Shown: positions 6,417 to 14,619 of the stretch, one piece after another
Layout: each line of letters begins with the position of its first letter
Numbering within the stretch: the stretch's first letter is position 1
DNA from: Bacilli bacterium
GTDB lineage: Bacteria; Bacillota_I; Bacilli_A; RF39; UBA660
Length of the DNA stretch: 38,587 nt
NCBI GenBank assembly: GCA_030531695.1
Contig: JAUNMV010000002.1
Span: 1-38,587 of the forward strand
Reading direction: 5' to 3'
Notes under the pieces: generated by a model
What the model was told of the DNA's origin: nothing
The model's input: only the letters and a program-made list of their open reading frames with translations
The model's database searches: none
Position numbers and translations under genes: made by a program

Positions 6417-9400
6417 TTAGTCAATAGAATTTCCTAAATTATCTAAAATTTTATTTAGTAAATCAACTAAATAGTAAATAGGGTGTTTTTCTAATTTAAT
6501 AATATCAAGTACAATTATCATATTAGTACCCTTACTTAAGAATCTAAACATATTAGTAATATGGAAAGCATCCATAAATAATTGCTCAGTATCTAATTTC
6601 TTAACAATGTCTTCACCAAAGACTAACTCAATAGAGTTCTTTGTTTGATGAACATTTTTAACTTTAATTTTAGAAGCAAGTTTCTCAAACCATTCTTCAT
6701 ACATATAAATAATTAAATCTTCACTAATCTTACCAAATCTATCTTCAAGTTCTTTCTTAACTTCAGTAAATTTATCATAAGAATCAATCTCATTAATCTT
6801 TTTATGTATTTCAATCTTTAATTCATCTTCTTTAACATAAGAATCTTCAATATGAGTAGAAACATTAATAAGAGGTTGAGAATTATTATCATCTTCTTCA
6901 ACGATAATATTCTTACGTCTATTAACTTCATCATTTAACATTTTTAAATATAAATCAATTCCTACACTATCAATAAATCCAGCTTGTTCACTACCTAATA
7001 TATCTCCAGCACCTCTAATAGATAAATCACGAGTAGCAATACTAAAACCACTACCTAATTCAGTAAATTCTTTAATAACATTAAGTCTTTTAACCGCAGT
7101 CTCAGTAAGAGATTTAAAAGGTTTATACATAAGATATGCATAAGCAAACTTATCACTTCTACCTACTCTACCTCTTATTTGATATAACTGACTTAATCCA
7201 AATCTATCAGCATCTAAAATAATTAAAGTATTAACATTAGGTATATCAATACCTGTTTCAATAATAGTTGTACAAATTAATACATCATATTCATGATTAA
7301 TAAAGTCATATAATCGAGACTCTAACTCATTTTTATTCATTTGACCATGAACAATTGTAACTCTAGCTTCAGGTACTAAATTACTAATCTTAGAAAACTC
7401 TTCTTCAATAGATTGTACCTTGTTATATAAGATAAACACTTGTCCATCTCTAGATAACTCTTTATATATAGCATCTTTAATAATTTGATTATTCTCTTCA
7501 ATAACATAAGTTTGAACAGGAAATCTATTAATAGGAGGTGTCTCAATTAAAGATAAGCTTCTTATTCCAACTAAAGACATTTGTAATGTTCTAGGAATAG
7601 GAGTTGCAGTTAGAGTTAATACATCTACATTAACTTTATATTGCTTAATTTTCTCTTTATGTGCTACTCCAAATCTTTGTTCCTCATCTATTATTAATAA
7701 TCCTAAATCTTTAGGTTTAATATCATCACTCAACAATCTATGAGTACCAATAACCATATCAATAGTTCCATCTTTTAAACCTTCAATTATATGATTAACT
7801 TCTTTAGGTGAAGTAAATCTATTAAGTAAAGCAATATTAACAGGAAAATCCTTAAATCTCTCAATAGCATTATCATAATGTTGACTTGAAAGAATAGTTG
7901 TAGGACATAAGAATAAAACCTGCTTAGAATCTAACATAGCTTTAAAAGCAGCAACAAAAGCAACTTCAGTCTTACCAAATCCTACATCACCACATAATAA
8001 TCTATCCATAGGATTAGGTTTTTCCATATCATCTTTAATCTGAGAAATTGCTCTTACTTGATCTTTAGTTAAATCATAAGGAAAGGCATTTTCAAAATCT
8101 TGAGACATTTCATTATCCTTAGAGAAAGCAAATCCTTGTTTAGCTTCACGTTCAGCATAAAGTTTTAATAATTGATCTGCCATATCATTAATACGTTTTC
8201 GTACTCTAGCTTTAGTCTTTTCCCATTCAACACTATCAAGTTTATTAATTTTAGGAGATGAACCTTCTTGTCCAGAATATTTAAATAAGGTATCAATTTT
8301 CTCAACAGGTACATAAATTTTATCAGTACCTTGATATAAAATTTCTAAATAATCTTTAGAAATACCATTTAAAGATAAATTTTTAATACCATTATAAACA
8401 CCTATACCATGTACATTATGTACAACATAATCACCTAAAGATAATTTAGATATATCTTTTAAACCAATACCATACTTAAAATTAGTATGATATTTCTTTT
8501 TATTATCAGACTTTTTAAATAATTCATTAGCAGTCAAAACAACTAAGTTTTCATAAATAAATCCTTGATTTAATTCAGACTCAATCATATTAACACTATT
8601 TAAAGAAATATTATCCATAGTTGAATCAATAACTTTCATATTTAATATAGATAATATTTTTCTTAATTGATACTTCTTTAAACATATTAATACAGTATAT
8701 TTATCCTCAATTCTTTTTCGAATATATTCATTAATACGTTCAGAATCTTCATTAAAATTATTAATAGTATGTATATTTAAATTCTCTATAGAAGAAATAT
8801 GATCATTAGAAATATTATTAATACTCATATAATACATACAATCATCATTAGTTACATCAACTAAATCAAACATATAATTACCCTTAAATTCAGTATCAGT
8901 ATTAGTACGATATTCCAAAGTCTCATTAATAATACTTTTATAAGATAACTCCAACTGACTAAAATCTTTATATATAGTAATACAATCAGTAAGATAATCC
9001 TGTATAGAAGATACTTCTTCGTATAAAGGTAAATACTTTTGTTTATTAAAATGATTCTCATCAACCTTTTTGTCAGTAACAAATTCAGAATAAGGATTAA
9101 TATCAATATATCTTAAAGTATCAATAGACTTTTGATTATCAACATCAAAATATCTAATAGATTCAATTTCATCACCAAAAAACTCTATACGTACAGGATA
9201 TTCTTCACCTAAAGGAAAAACATCAATAACAAATCCACGTACAGCAAATTCACCAGTTTTATTAACTATAGTAGTTCTAACATAACCATCTGATACTAGT
9301 AAATCTATAATCTTATTAGGAGATATTTCATCATTAACCATTAATCTAAAAGTATGAGAAGAATAATTAAAAACTGTAGGTAGAAATCTTAAATATCCCA

Positions 9401-9722
9401 TTAAATTTGTAATAACAATACGTTTATTAGAAGATAAAATGCAATTTAAAGTCTCTAATCTTGATATAGTTAAATCAGGACTAATAGCCAAAGCTTCACT
9501 AGTTAAAAAATCATCCATAGGAAACAAATTAACATTATCAGTATAATTAATTAAAGAAGAATACAAATTATTTGCTTCAAATAAAGAATTAACCACAACA
9601 AGTAAAGGTCTATCTTCCTTCTTTAATAAAGTAGATAAATAGACACAAAAAAACTCATCGGTTAAACCGGTGATACCCTTACCCTTTTTATAAGAAAAAT
9701 TGAATTGATCAAAAAAATTCAT
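6417..9722 (-). CDS. mfd: Transcription-repair coupling factor Mfd
   Basis: Mfd removes RNA polymerase stalled at DNA damage and recruits UvrA. At 1101 residues it is full length. In order: the N-terminal UvrB-like module, the CarD-like RNA-polymerase interaction domain (LGDYVVHNVHGIGVY, about residue 425), the RecG-like translocase with Walker A GDVGFGKTE (about 577), DEEQRFG (about 677), TLTATPIPRTLQMS (TRG motif region), GRVGRS (about 852) and the C-terminal TRCF domain. The frame opens at a TTG at 9725; the ATG at 9722 is preferred since AGGTG lies 5 bases before it. It starts 4 bases after the pth stop, so pth and mfd are translationally close, the same pair as in B. subtilis. Confidence 0.97.
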   Translation of the reverse strand: MNFFDQFNFSYKKGKGITGLTDEFFCVYLSTLLKKEDRPLLVVVNSLFEANNLYSSLINYTDNVNLFPMDDFLTSEALAISPDLTISRLETLNCILSSNKRIVITNLMGYLRFLPTVFNYSSHTFRLMVNDEISPNKIIDLLVSDGYVRTTIVNKTGEFAVRGFVIDVFPLGEEYPVRIEFFGDEIESIRYFDVDNQKSIDTLRYIDINPYSEFVTDKKVDENHFNKQKYLPLYEEVSSIQDYLTDCITIYKDFSQLELSYKSIINETLEYRTNTDTEFKGNYMFDLVDVTNDDCMYYMSINNISNDHISSIENLNIHTINNFNEDSERINEYIRKRIEDKYTVLICLKKYQLRKILSILNMKVIDSTMDNISLNSVNMIESELNQGFIYENLVVLTANELFKKSDNKKKYHTNFKYGIGLKDISKLSLGDYVVHNVHGIGVYNGIKNLSLNGISKDYLEILYQGTDKIYVPVEKIDTLFKYSGQEGSSPKINKLDSVEWEKTKARVRKRINDMADQLLKLYAEREAKQGFAFSKDNEMSQDFENAFPYDLTKDQVRAISQIKDDMEKPNPMDRLLCGDVGFGKTEVAFVAAFKAMLDSKQVLFLCPTTILSSQHYDNAIERFKDFPVNIALLNRFTSPKEVNHIIEGLKDGTIDMVIGTHRLLSDDIKPKDLGLLIIDEEQRFGVAHKEKIKQYKVNVDVLTLTATPIPRTLQMSLVGIRSLSLIETPPINRFPVQTYVIEENNQIIKDAIYKELSRDGQVFILYNKVQSIEEEFSKISNLVPEARVTIVHGQMNKNELESRLYDFINHEYDVLICTTIIETGIDIPNVNTLIILDADRFGLSQLYQIRGRVGRSDKFAYAYLMYKPFKSLTETAVKRLNVIKEFTELGSGFSIATRDLSIRGAGDILGSEQAGFIDSVGIDLYLKMLNDEVNRRKNIIVEEDDNNSQPLINVSTHIEDSYVKEDELKIEIHKKINEIDSYDKFTEVKKELEDRFGKISEDLIIYMYEEWFEKLASKIKVKNVHQTKNSIELVFGEDIVKKLDTEQLFMDAFHITNMFRFLSKGTNMIIVLDIIKLEKHPIYYLVDLLNKILDNLGNSID

Positions 9723-9726
9723 CAAA

Positions 9727-10296
9727 TCACCTATTCTTTTTATTATATTTATTCATTAATTGAGAAAATCCACAAGTAAAATAATCGTCAAATACATTAA
9801 CTAATTCATCAAAACAATTATTAAGTACTTTTTTCTCCTCACTATTGAATTTAGATAATACATAATCCTTAGTATCATAATCATTATTTTTAGATATACC
9901 AATCTTTAATCTCTTATATTCTTGAGACCCTAAATTCTTCTCAATATCTTTTAAACCATTATGTCCACCAGAAGAGCCATTCATCTTTAACTTATAATTA
10001 CCTAAAGAAAGATCTAAATCATCTGATATAACAAGAATATCTTCTAGATTAATCTTGTAGAAATCTACAAACTTTCTTACTACTCCTCCACTTAAATTCA
10101 TATAAGATTGAGGCTTAACAATAATAACTTTTTCACTATTAATAACTAAATCACAATATAATCCATTAAATTTATTAGCCCAATTAACAGAAATACCTTT
10201 CTTATTAAAATAATAATCTACAAACATAAATCCCATATTATGTCTAGTATTCTCATATTCTTTACCAGGATTACCTAAAGCAACTATTAGTTTCAT
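9727..10296 (-). CDS. pth: Peptidyl-tRNA hydrolase
   Basis: Pth recycles peptidyl-tRNA dropped from ribosomes by cleaving the peptide-tRNA ester. Starting at the ATG at 10296 the protein has 189 residues, the family size, with VALGNPGKEYENTRHN (Asn10, catalytic His20), KPQSYMNLSG, SDDLDLSLG (Asp of the active site) and GGHNGL. The frame can be extended upstream to 10350, but GGAAGTG 5 bases before 10296 and the family N-terminus MKLIVALGNPG decide the start. It follows rsmI by 4 bases with its ribosome site inside the rsmI end, and is followed by mfd after 4 bases. Confidence 0.96.
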   Translation of the reverse strand: MKLIVALGNPGKEYENTRHNMGFMFVDYYFNKKGISVNWANKFNGLYCDLVINSEKVIIVKPQSYMNLSGGVVRKFVDFYKINLEDILVISDDLDLSLGNYKLKMNGSSGGHNGLKDIEKNLGSQEYKRLKIGISKNNDYDTKDYVLSKFNSEEKKVLNNCFDELVNVFDDYFTCGFSQLMNKYNKKNR

Positions 10297-10300
10297 ATTA

Positions 10301-11140
10301 TCACTTCCCAACATGATATTCTTTATAAATAATAGACTTAGAAACTCCACGTTCCTTAGCTACAGTCTTTATCGCATCATTTGTACTCATACCATCTTTA
10401 ATATATAAATCAACATGTTCAATAATAGATAAATCATCATAAGATACTTCTTCATGGTTACCATCTACTATAATAACAAATTCACCTTTTAGTTCATCAG
10501 CAATCTTAACTATCTCACTAAGTTTATTTCTTATTACTTCTTCATGTATCTTAGATATTTCCCTTTCTAAGCATACATATCTATCACCTAATATCTCTAA
10601 CATATTAGATAAAGTTTCTTTTAATCTATGAGGAGCTTCATAAAAAATCATTGTATATGGATATTTTTTAAGAGATTCCAACTCTTTCTTTTGTTTAGAT
10701 GATTTAGCATTTAAAAATCCATAAAATGTAAAAGGAGCAGGATTAATACCAGAATTAATTAAAGCAGGAACAAAAGCAGTAGCTCCTGGAAGAGAAATAA
10801 CATTATATCCTTTATCAATAACTTCTTTAACAACAATAAAACCAGGATCACTAATAATAGGAGTACCTTGATCAGTAACTAATCCAATATTTAAACCCTT
10901 ACTTAATTCATCAACCACATATGATTTAACTTTATCTTGATTAAACTCATGACATGCCACTAACTTCTTTTTAATATCATATTTATTTAGTAGTTTACTA
11001 GTTTCACGTGTATCTTCACAAAGTAATAAATCAACTGTTTTTAAAACATTTAATGATCGAATAGTAATATCATCTAAATTACCAATAGGTGTAGGAATTA
11101 AATATAAAGATGCACTATCATCATAACTTTTTTGACTCAT
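10301..11140 (-). CDS. rsmI: 16S rRNA (cytidine-1402-2'-O)-methyltransferase RsmI
   Basis: RsmI 2'-O-methylates C1402 in the decoding centre of 16S rRNA with SAM. The 279-residue protein has the tetrapyrrole-methylase fold signatures LYLIPTPIGNLDDIT, LLCEDTRETSKLL, VTDQGTPIISDPG and FYEAPHRL, and the C-terminal RsmI HTH-like tail (VAKERGVSKSIIYKEYH). Its ATG overlaps the TGA stop of trmN by 4 bases. This order (yabB-rsmI) matches B. subtilis yabB-yazA-yabC without the GIY-YIG gene yazA, and without the abrB gene that follows there. Confidence 0.96.
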   Translation of the reverse strand: MSQKSYDDSASLYLIPTPIGNLDDITIRSLNVLKTVDLLLCEDTRETSKLLNKYDIKKKLVACHEFNQDKVKSYVVDELSKGLNIGLVTDQGTPIISDPGFIVVKEVIDKGYNVISLPGATAFVPALINSGINPAPFTFYGFLNAKSSKQKKELESLKKYPYTMIFYEAPHRLKETLSNMLEILGDRYVCLEREISKIHEEVIRNKLSEIVKIADELKGEFVIIVDGNHEEVSYDDLSIIEHVDLYIKDGMSTNDAIKTVAKERGVSKSIIYKEYHVGK

Positions 11141-11865
11141 TTTCTCACCTCATTTATAAGAGATTGATATTCTTCTGTCATAGAACCATCTAAATTATAC
11201 ATAACCAAAGGTGTATCAATTTTTAGACCAGACTTACCACACTTTTGTCCCTCTACTAAAACTAATGTAGAAGGTTTATCAATGTTTTCATAAACAAATT
11301 TAATTCTTTTTGGCTCTATATTATATTTACGCATAACATCAAAGATTTCTAATAATCTCTCAGGTCTATGTACTATATCAATATTACCATTATTTTTCAA
11401 TATTTTTTTAGAAACACTAAATAATTTATCTAAATCCATTGTTAATTCGTGTCTAGCAATTTGTTTTTCTTTAGATAAATTTATGAAAGACTTTTCATTA
11501 AGTTTAAAATATGGAGGATTACAAAGAACTAAATCGAAATAGTTATTAAAGCTATCATCTAAATCGACAATGTCAGAATTAATTAATTCAATTTGATTAT
11601 CCAAATGGTTATATTTAATTGATTCTATAGCCAAATCATAGCATTTCTTTTGTATCTCAACACCATATATTTTTTTTGAAGTTCTCTTACTTAGAATTAA
11701 TGGAATAACTCCATTACCACAACCTAAATCAATAATAGTATTATCTCTTAATCTAACATTAGAATAATTAGCTAGTATAACACTATCTAGAGAAAAGCAA
11801 AAAAAATCCGGATCTTGATAAATACACAGATTTTTATATCCTAATATATCATTTAGTACCTTCAT
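11137..11865 (-). CDS. trmN: tRNA1(Val) adenine-37 N6-methyltransferase family protein (YabB/TrmN6-like)
   Basis: A SAM-dependent N6-adenine methyltransferase expected to modify A37 of a tRNA. Visible motifs are IIDLGCGNGVIPLIL (SAM binding) and the catalytic NPPY in LVLCNPPYFK, with FSLDSVILANY near the N-terminus as in YabB. With the ATG at 11865 the protein has 242 residues, the usual length. The frame runs on to a TTG at 11889, but AAGGA sits 8 bases before the 11865 codon. It overlaps the end of ricT by 17 bases and the start of rsmI by 4, a tightly coupled operon. Substrate assignment rests on family membership only. Confidence 0.88.
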   Translation of the reverse strand: MKVLNDILGYKNLCIYQDPDFFCFSLDSVILANYSNVRLRDNTIIDLGCGNGVIPLILSKRTSKKIYGVEIQKKCYDLAIESIKYNHLDNQIELINSDIVDLDDSFNNYFDLVLCNPPYFKLNEKSFINLSKEKQIARHELTMDLDKLFSVSKKILKNNGNIDIVHRPERLLEIFDVMRKYNIEPKRIKFVYENIDKPSTLVLVEGQKCGKSGLKIDTPLVMYNLDGSMTEEYQSLINEVRK

Positions 11866-12652
11866 TTTTTTCATCCTTATTAAATTCAATAATTCCTTTA
11901 TCCTTTAAATCAACCTTATAAGTTCCCCTTAAAATATCGATCTCAGTAACTTTACCCATACCAAAAGGAGTATCAGTAACCATTCCAACTTTAGGTAAAT
12001 CTTTTTTTAATTCAGAATAAACTTCATTCTCATAACCTAAACAACAAAGTAATCTACCACAAGAACCATTAATTTTATTAGGAGAAAGAGCTAAATTTTG
12101 ATTCTTAGCCATATTTATAGAAACACTATTAAAATCAGTAAGGAAAGAATTACAGCATAAAAATAAACCACAAGGACCAATACCACCTATTCTCTTAGCT
12201 TTATCTCTAACACCAACTTGTCTTAATTCAATACGACTATGAAATTTTTGAGCAATCTTTTTTGCAAGCTCTCTAAAATCAACTCTAGATTCAGAAACAT
12301 AAGAAATAATTAATACAGATTTATCTAAATTATATTTAGCATCAATAAAACTCATATCTAACTCTAATGACTTACTTGTCTTTTTAGCAAAATCTAAAAT
12401 TTTCTCTTCCTCAGAATCTAATTTAGAAATAAGTTTAACATCTTCATCTGTAATTATTCTATCAACTTTCTTTAAAGGTAAAACTAAGTTATCTTCCTTT
12501 TCCATATAATTACCTTTAATTATTCTTGCATCAAATAAACCAAGGTCAGTTTCTATAATAACCTTGTCATTAATTTTTAAAGATAAATTGTTATTAGACA
12601 AGTAATAAATATTCTTACTTGAATCAACGATTGCTGCTACTATCTCTACCAT
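11849..12652 (-). CDS. ricT: RicT (YaaT), PSP1-domain iron-sulfur protein of the Ric (Y) complex
   Basis: RicT with RicA and RicF forms an Fe-S-containing complex that in B. subtilis promotes RNase Y-dependent mRNA maturation and affects sporulation, competence and biofilm. The 267-residue protein shows the PSP1 domain with the cysteine pairs GGIGPCGLFLCC and GSCGRLLCCLGYEN at about residues 155-200 that ligate the cluster. AGGAGAAG precedes the ATG at 12652. It overlaps holB by 29 bases and trmN by 17 bases. The B. subtilis order is holB-ricT-yabA-yabB; here yabA, the brake on DnaA, is missing from between ricT and trmN. Confidence 0.95.
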   Translation of the reverse strand: MVEIVAAIVDSSKNIYYLSNNNLSLKINDKVIIETDLGLFDARIIKGNYMEKEDNLVLPLKKVDRIITDEDVKLISKLDSEEEKILDFAKKTSKSLELDMSFIDAKYNLDKSVLIISYVSESRVDFRELAKKIAQKFHSRIELRQVGVRDKAKRIGGIGPCGLFLCCNSFLTDFNSVSINMAKNQNLALSPNKINGSCGRLLCCLGYENEVYSELKKDLPKVGMVTDTPFGMGKVTEIDILRGTYKVDLKDKGIIEFNKDEKNEGTK

Positions 12653-13490
12653 AAACTTCTCCTATAATTCTAGAATAAAATGAATCTAACCACATTTTAA
12701 AATTAATATTATATTCTAATTTTTGTTTTTCTATTTCAATTATCTTAACATATAAAATGATATCTTCAATATCTAATAGTTTTACTCTCTTAGAAATTTC
12801 TTCTTCACTTACTCCTACCAAATAAGATAAAAAACACTTTTCTATTTCAGACAATAATTTCTTAGTAATATTTTTATCAGTAAAAACTTCTTCATTTAAA
12901 TATTTATAATCCAAAAAGAAATTCCTTTTCCTTATAAAATAATCTAATAAGTTTACTGTATTTTCAAATAAATCTGAATCTAAATTATAATCTGAATTTT
13001 TTAAGTTAAATATCTGACATCTAGATATAATAGTATCTAATAATAAATAACGATTAGTAGTTAACAATATAGCTACTATATCATCTTCAGGCTCTTCTAA
13101 AAACTTTAATAAAGAATTAGAAGAAGAAGCATTTAATTTTTCTGCTTCATTGATAATATATATTCTCTTATTATCTAACATAGATTTATTATTAAAGTCA
13201 TTCTGTAAATCTATCAATTGCTGTTTCTTAATCCAATTACCATCAGAAGAAATTATCCTAAGATCAGGATAATTATCAACATCTATTAGATTACAAATAT
13301 TACATTTAGTACAGTTTATTTTATCTAAAGACTTATCTTTATTCTTACATAAAATTAGTTTAACTATTTCTTTAACAGTTTTTAAACCTTCATTACAATC
13401 ATCAACTTCAATTAAAATAGCATGAGGTAACTTATTATTAATAATAATATGCTCTAATATTGAAAGATTCCCATTTAAAGCATCAACCAT
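12624..13490 (-). CDS. holB: DNA polymerase III delta' subunit
   Basis: Delta' is the rigid arm of the clamp loader that places DnaN clamps on DNA. The 288-residue protein has the arrangement of the family: HAILIEVDDCNEGLK where other AAA+ proteins keep a Walker A (lost here, typical for delta'), a cysteine cluster (C-x-K-C-x-x-C at about 60-67), ASSSNSLLKFLEEPEDD and the arginine-finger motif IISRCQIF at about 158. GGAGGTG lies 4 bases before the ATG. It follows bofA by 13 bases and overlaps ricT. Neither tmk nor darA, which precede holB in B. subtilis, is present. Confidence 0.93.
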   Translation of the reverse strand: MVDALNGNLSILEHIIINNKLPHAILIEVDDCNEGLKTVKEIVKLILCKNKDKSLDKINCTKCNICNLIDVDNYPDLRIISSDGNWIKKQQLIDLQNDFNNKSMLDNKRIYIINEAEKLNASSSNSLLKFLEEPEDDIVAILLTTNRYLLLDTIISRCQIFNLKNSDYNLDSDLFENTVNLLDYFIRKRNFFLDYKYLNEEVFTDKNITKKLLSEIEKCFLSYLVGVSEEEISKRVKLLDIEDIILYVKIIEIEKQKLEYNINFKMWLDSFYSRIIGEVYGRDSSSNR

Positions 13491-13503
13491 AAAACACCTC
13501 CTA

Positions 13504-13674
13504 CTATAATAAAGTCTTATATATAACTAAAACTATAAATCCAGGTATACCTAAAAATGTAACCAATGCAACAGTAATAATATTAATAGGTATAATCAAA
13601 TTAACATAAATAGCTAATAAATTATATGTATACAACAACACAAAACTTAAAACTATTCTTTTTAATAATTTCAT
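13504..13674 (-). CDS. bofA: BofA family protein (pro-sigma-K processing inhibitor type), 56 residues
   Basis: A 56-codon gene between recR and holB. It has a basic start (MKLLKRIV), a first membrane helix at about residues 8-28, then IPINIITVALVTFLGIPGF leading into a second helix and the end VIYKTLL. The motif I-P-[IV]-N-x-x-T-x-x-[IV]-x-x-x-L-G-[IV]-P-G is that of BofA, which in B. subtilis holds the SpoIVFB protease inactive in the outer forespore membrane until sigma-K is needed. It is shorter than B. subtilis BofA (87 residues). The position after recR is the same as in B. subtilis (recR-yaaL-bofA). AGGTG lies 8 bases upstream of the ATG. Outside sporulation, BofA-domain proteins can also occur without sigma-K, so the exact role is uncertain. 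Confidence 0.82.
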   Translation of the reverse strand: MKLLKRIVLSFVLLYTYNLLAIYVNLIIPINIITVALVTFLGIPGFIVLVIYKTLL

Positions 13675-13712
13675 AATAATCACCTATTAGAGATTATGAA
13701 ATTAAATACAAA

Positions 13713-14309
13713 TTATTCAACAGATTTTCTATCATTAAGAGCTCTCTCAAGTGTCAAACTATCAATAAACTCTATATCAGCACCAATAGGTATACCACTA
13801 GCTAATCTAGACACCTTAATATTTAAACCATCTAAAACCCTTTTTATATAAAGTGATGTAGTTTCACCTTCAATACTAGGCTTAAATGCAAAAATAACTT
13901 CATCAAAATGTTCTTTTTCAATTCTACTTAATAATTTATCAATACCAATATCCTCTGGATTAATACCTTCTAATGGAGAAATAAGACCATCAAGAACATG
14001 ATATTTTCCACGAAAAATACCTAACTTTTCAAAAAGAAAAACACTTTTTGAATCTTCAACAACACACAACATATGTTCGTCTCTATCATGGTTCATACAT
14101 ATATAACATAGATCATTGTCAGTTAAATTATTACAAACAGAACATTTATGAATAGTACTTTTTACATCATTAATACTATTAGAAAAGAATTCAGCTTGTT
14201 CATCATCTAAATCCAAGACAGAGAAAGCTAATCTTTCCGCTGTCTTAGAACCAATACCAGGTAATAACTTAAATGATTCAATTAAATTTTTAATACTATC
14301 TGGATACAT
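13713..14309 (-). CDS. recR: Recombination mediator RecR
   Basis: RecR works with RecF and RecO to load RecA on SSB-coated gaps. The 198-residue protein has a helix-hairpin-helix (LLPGIGSKTAERLA, about residues 15-28), a C4 zinc finger (Cys56, 59, 68, 71), a Toprim domain beginning VVEDSKSVFLFE, and a C-terminal Walker-like end with ASGIPIGADIEF. It follows ebfC by 5 bases, as in the widely conserved dnaX-ebfC-recR cluster. Confidence 0.97.
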   Translation of the reverse strand: MYPDSIKNLIESFKLLPGIGSKTAERLAFSVLDLDDEQAEFFSNSINDVKSTIHKCSVCNNLTDNDLCYICMNHDRDEHMLCVVEDSKSVFLFEKLGIFRGKYHVLDGLISPLEGINPEDIGIDKLLSRIEKEHFDEVIFAFKPSIEGETTSLYIKRVLDGLNIKVSRLASGIPIGADIEFIDSLTLERALNDRKSVE

Positions 14310-14314
14310 AGTTA

Positions 14315-14611
14315 TTAGAATAATCCTGGGATATTGCCGAATTTACCCATTTTCTTTTCTGTAGTATCATCAACTTTTTTTGCTGCTTCATTATAAGCAC
14401 TTTTAATCATATCTTGAAGCATATCAATATCATCACTATCTAAAGATTCTTGTACCTTTAATTCAACATCAGAAATCTCCTTAGTACCTTTAATAGTGAT
14501 CTTAATCATAGCATTTTCACCAACAAAGTCACTTTTATCGATTTCATCCTTAATTTTCATCATATCTTTTTGTAAAGCTTGCGCTTGTTTCATCATTGCT
14601 TGTATATTCAT
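14315..14611 (-). CDS. ebfC: YbaB/EbfC nucleoid-associated protein
   Basis: A 98-residue member of the YbaB/EbfC family, dimeric DNA-binding proteins that coat the nucleoid. It starts with MNIQAMMKQAQALQKDMMK (the typical amphipathic helix) and ends MGKFGNIPGLF, the family C-terminus. The gene lies 8 bases after dnaX and 5 before recR. Its precise role is unknown even in model species. Confidence 0.95.
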   Translation of the reverse strand: MNIQAMMKQAQALQKDMMKIKDEIDKSDFVGENAMIKITIKGTKEISDVELKVQESLDSDDIDMLQDMIKSAYNEAAKKVDDTTEKKMGKFGNIPGLF

Positions 14612-14619
14612 ATATCCTC

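Noticed and set aside
11001-11010. GTTTCACGTG inside rsmI resembling half of parS
   Set aside because: Only the left half and centre match; the right half (TATC) does not fit AACA, and it is in a coding region. Not counted as parS.
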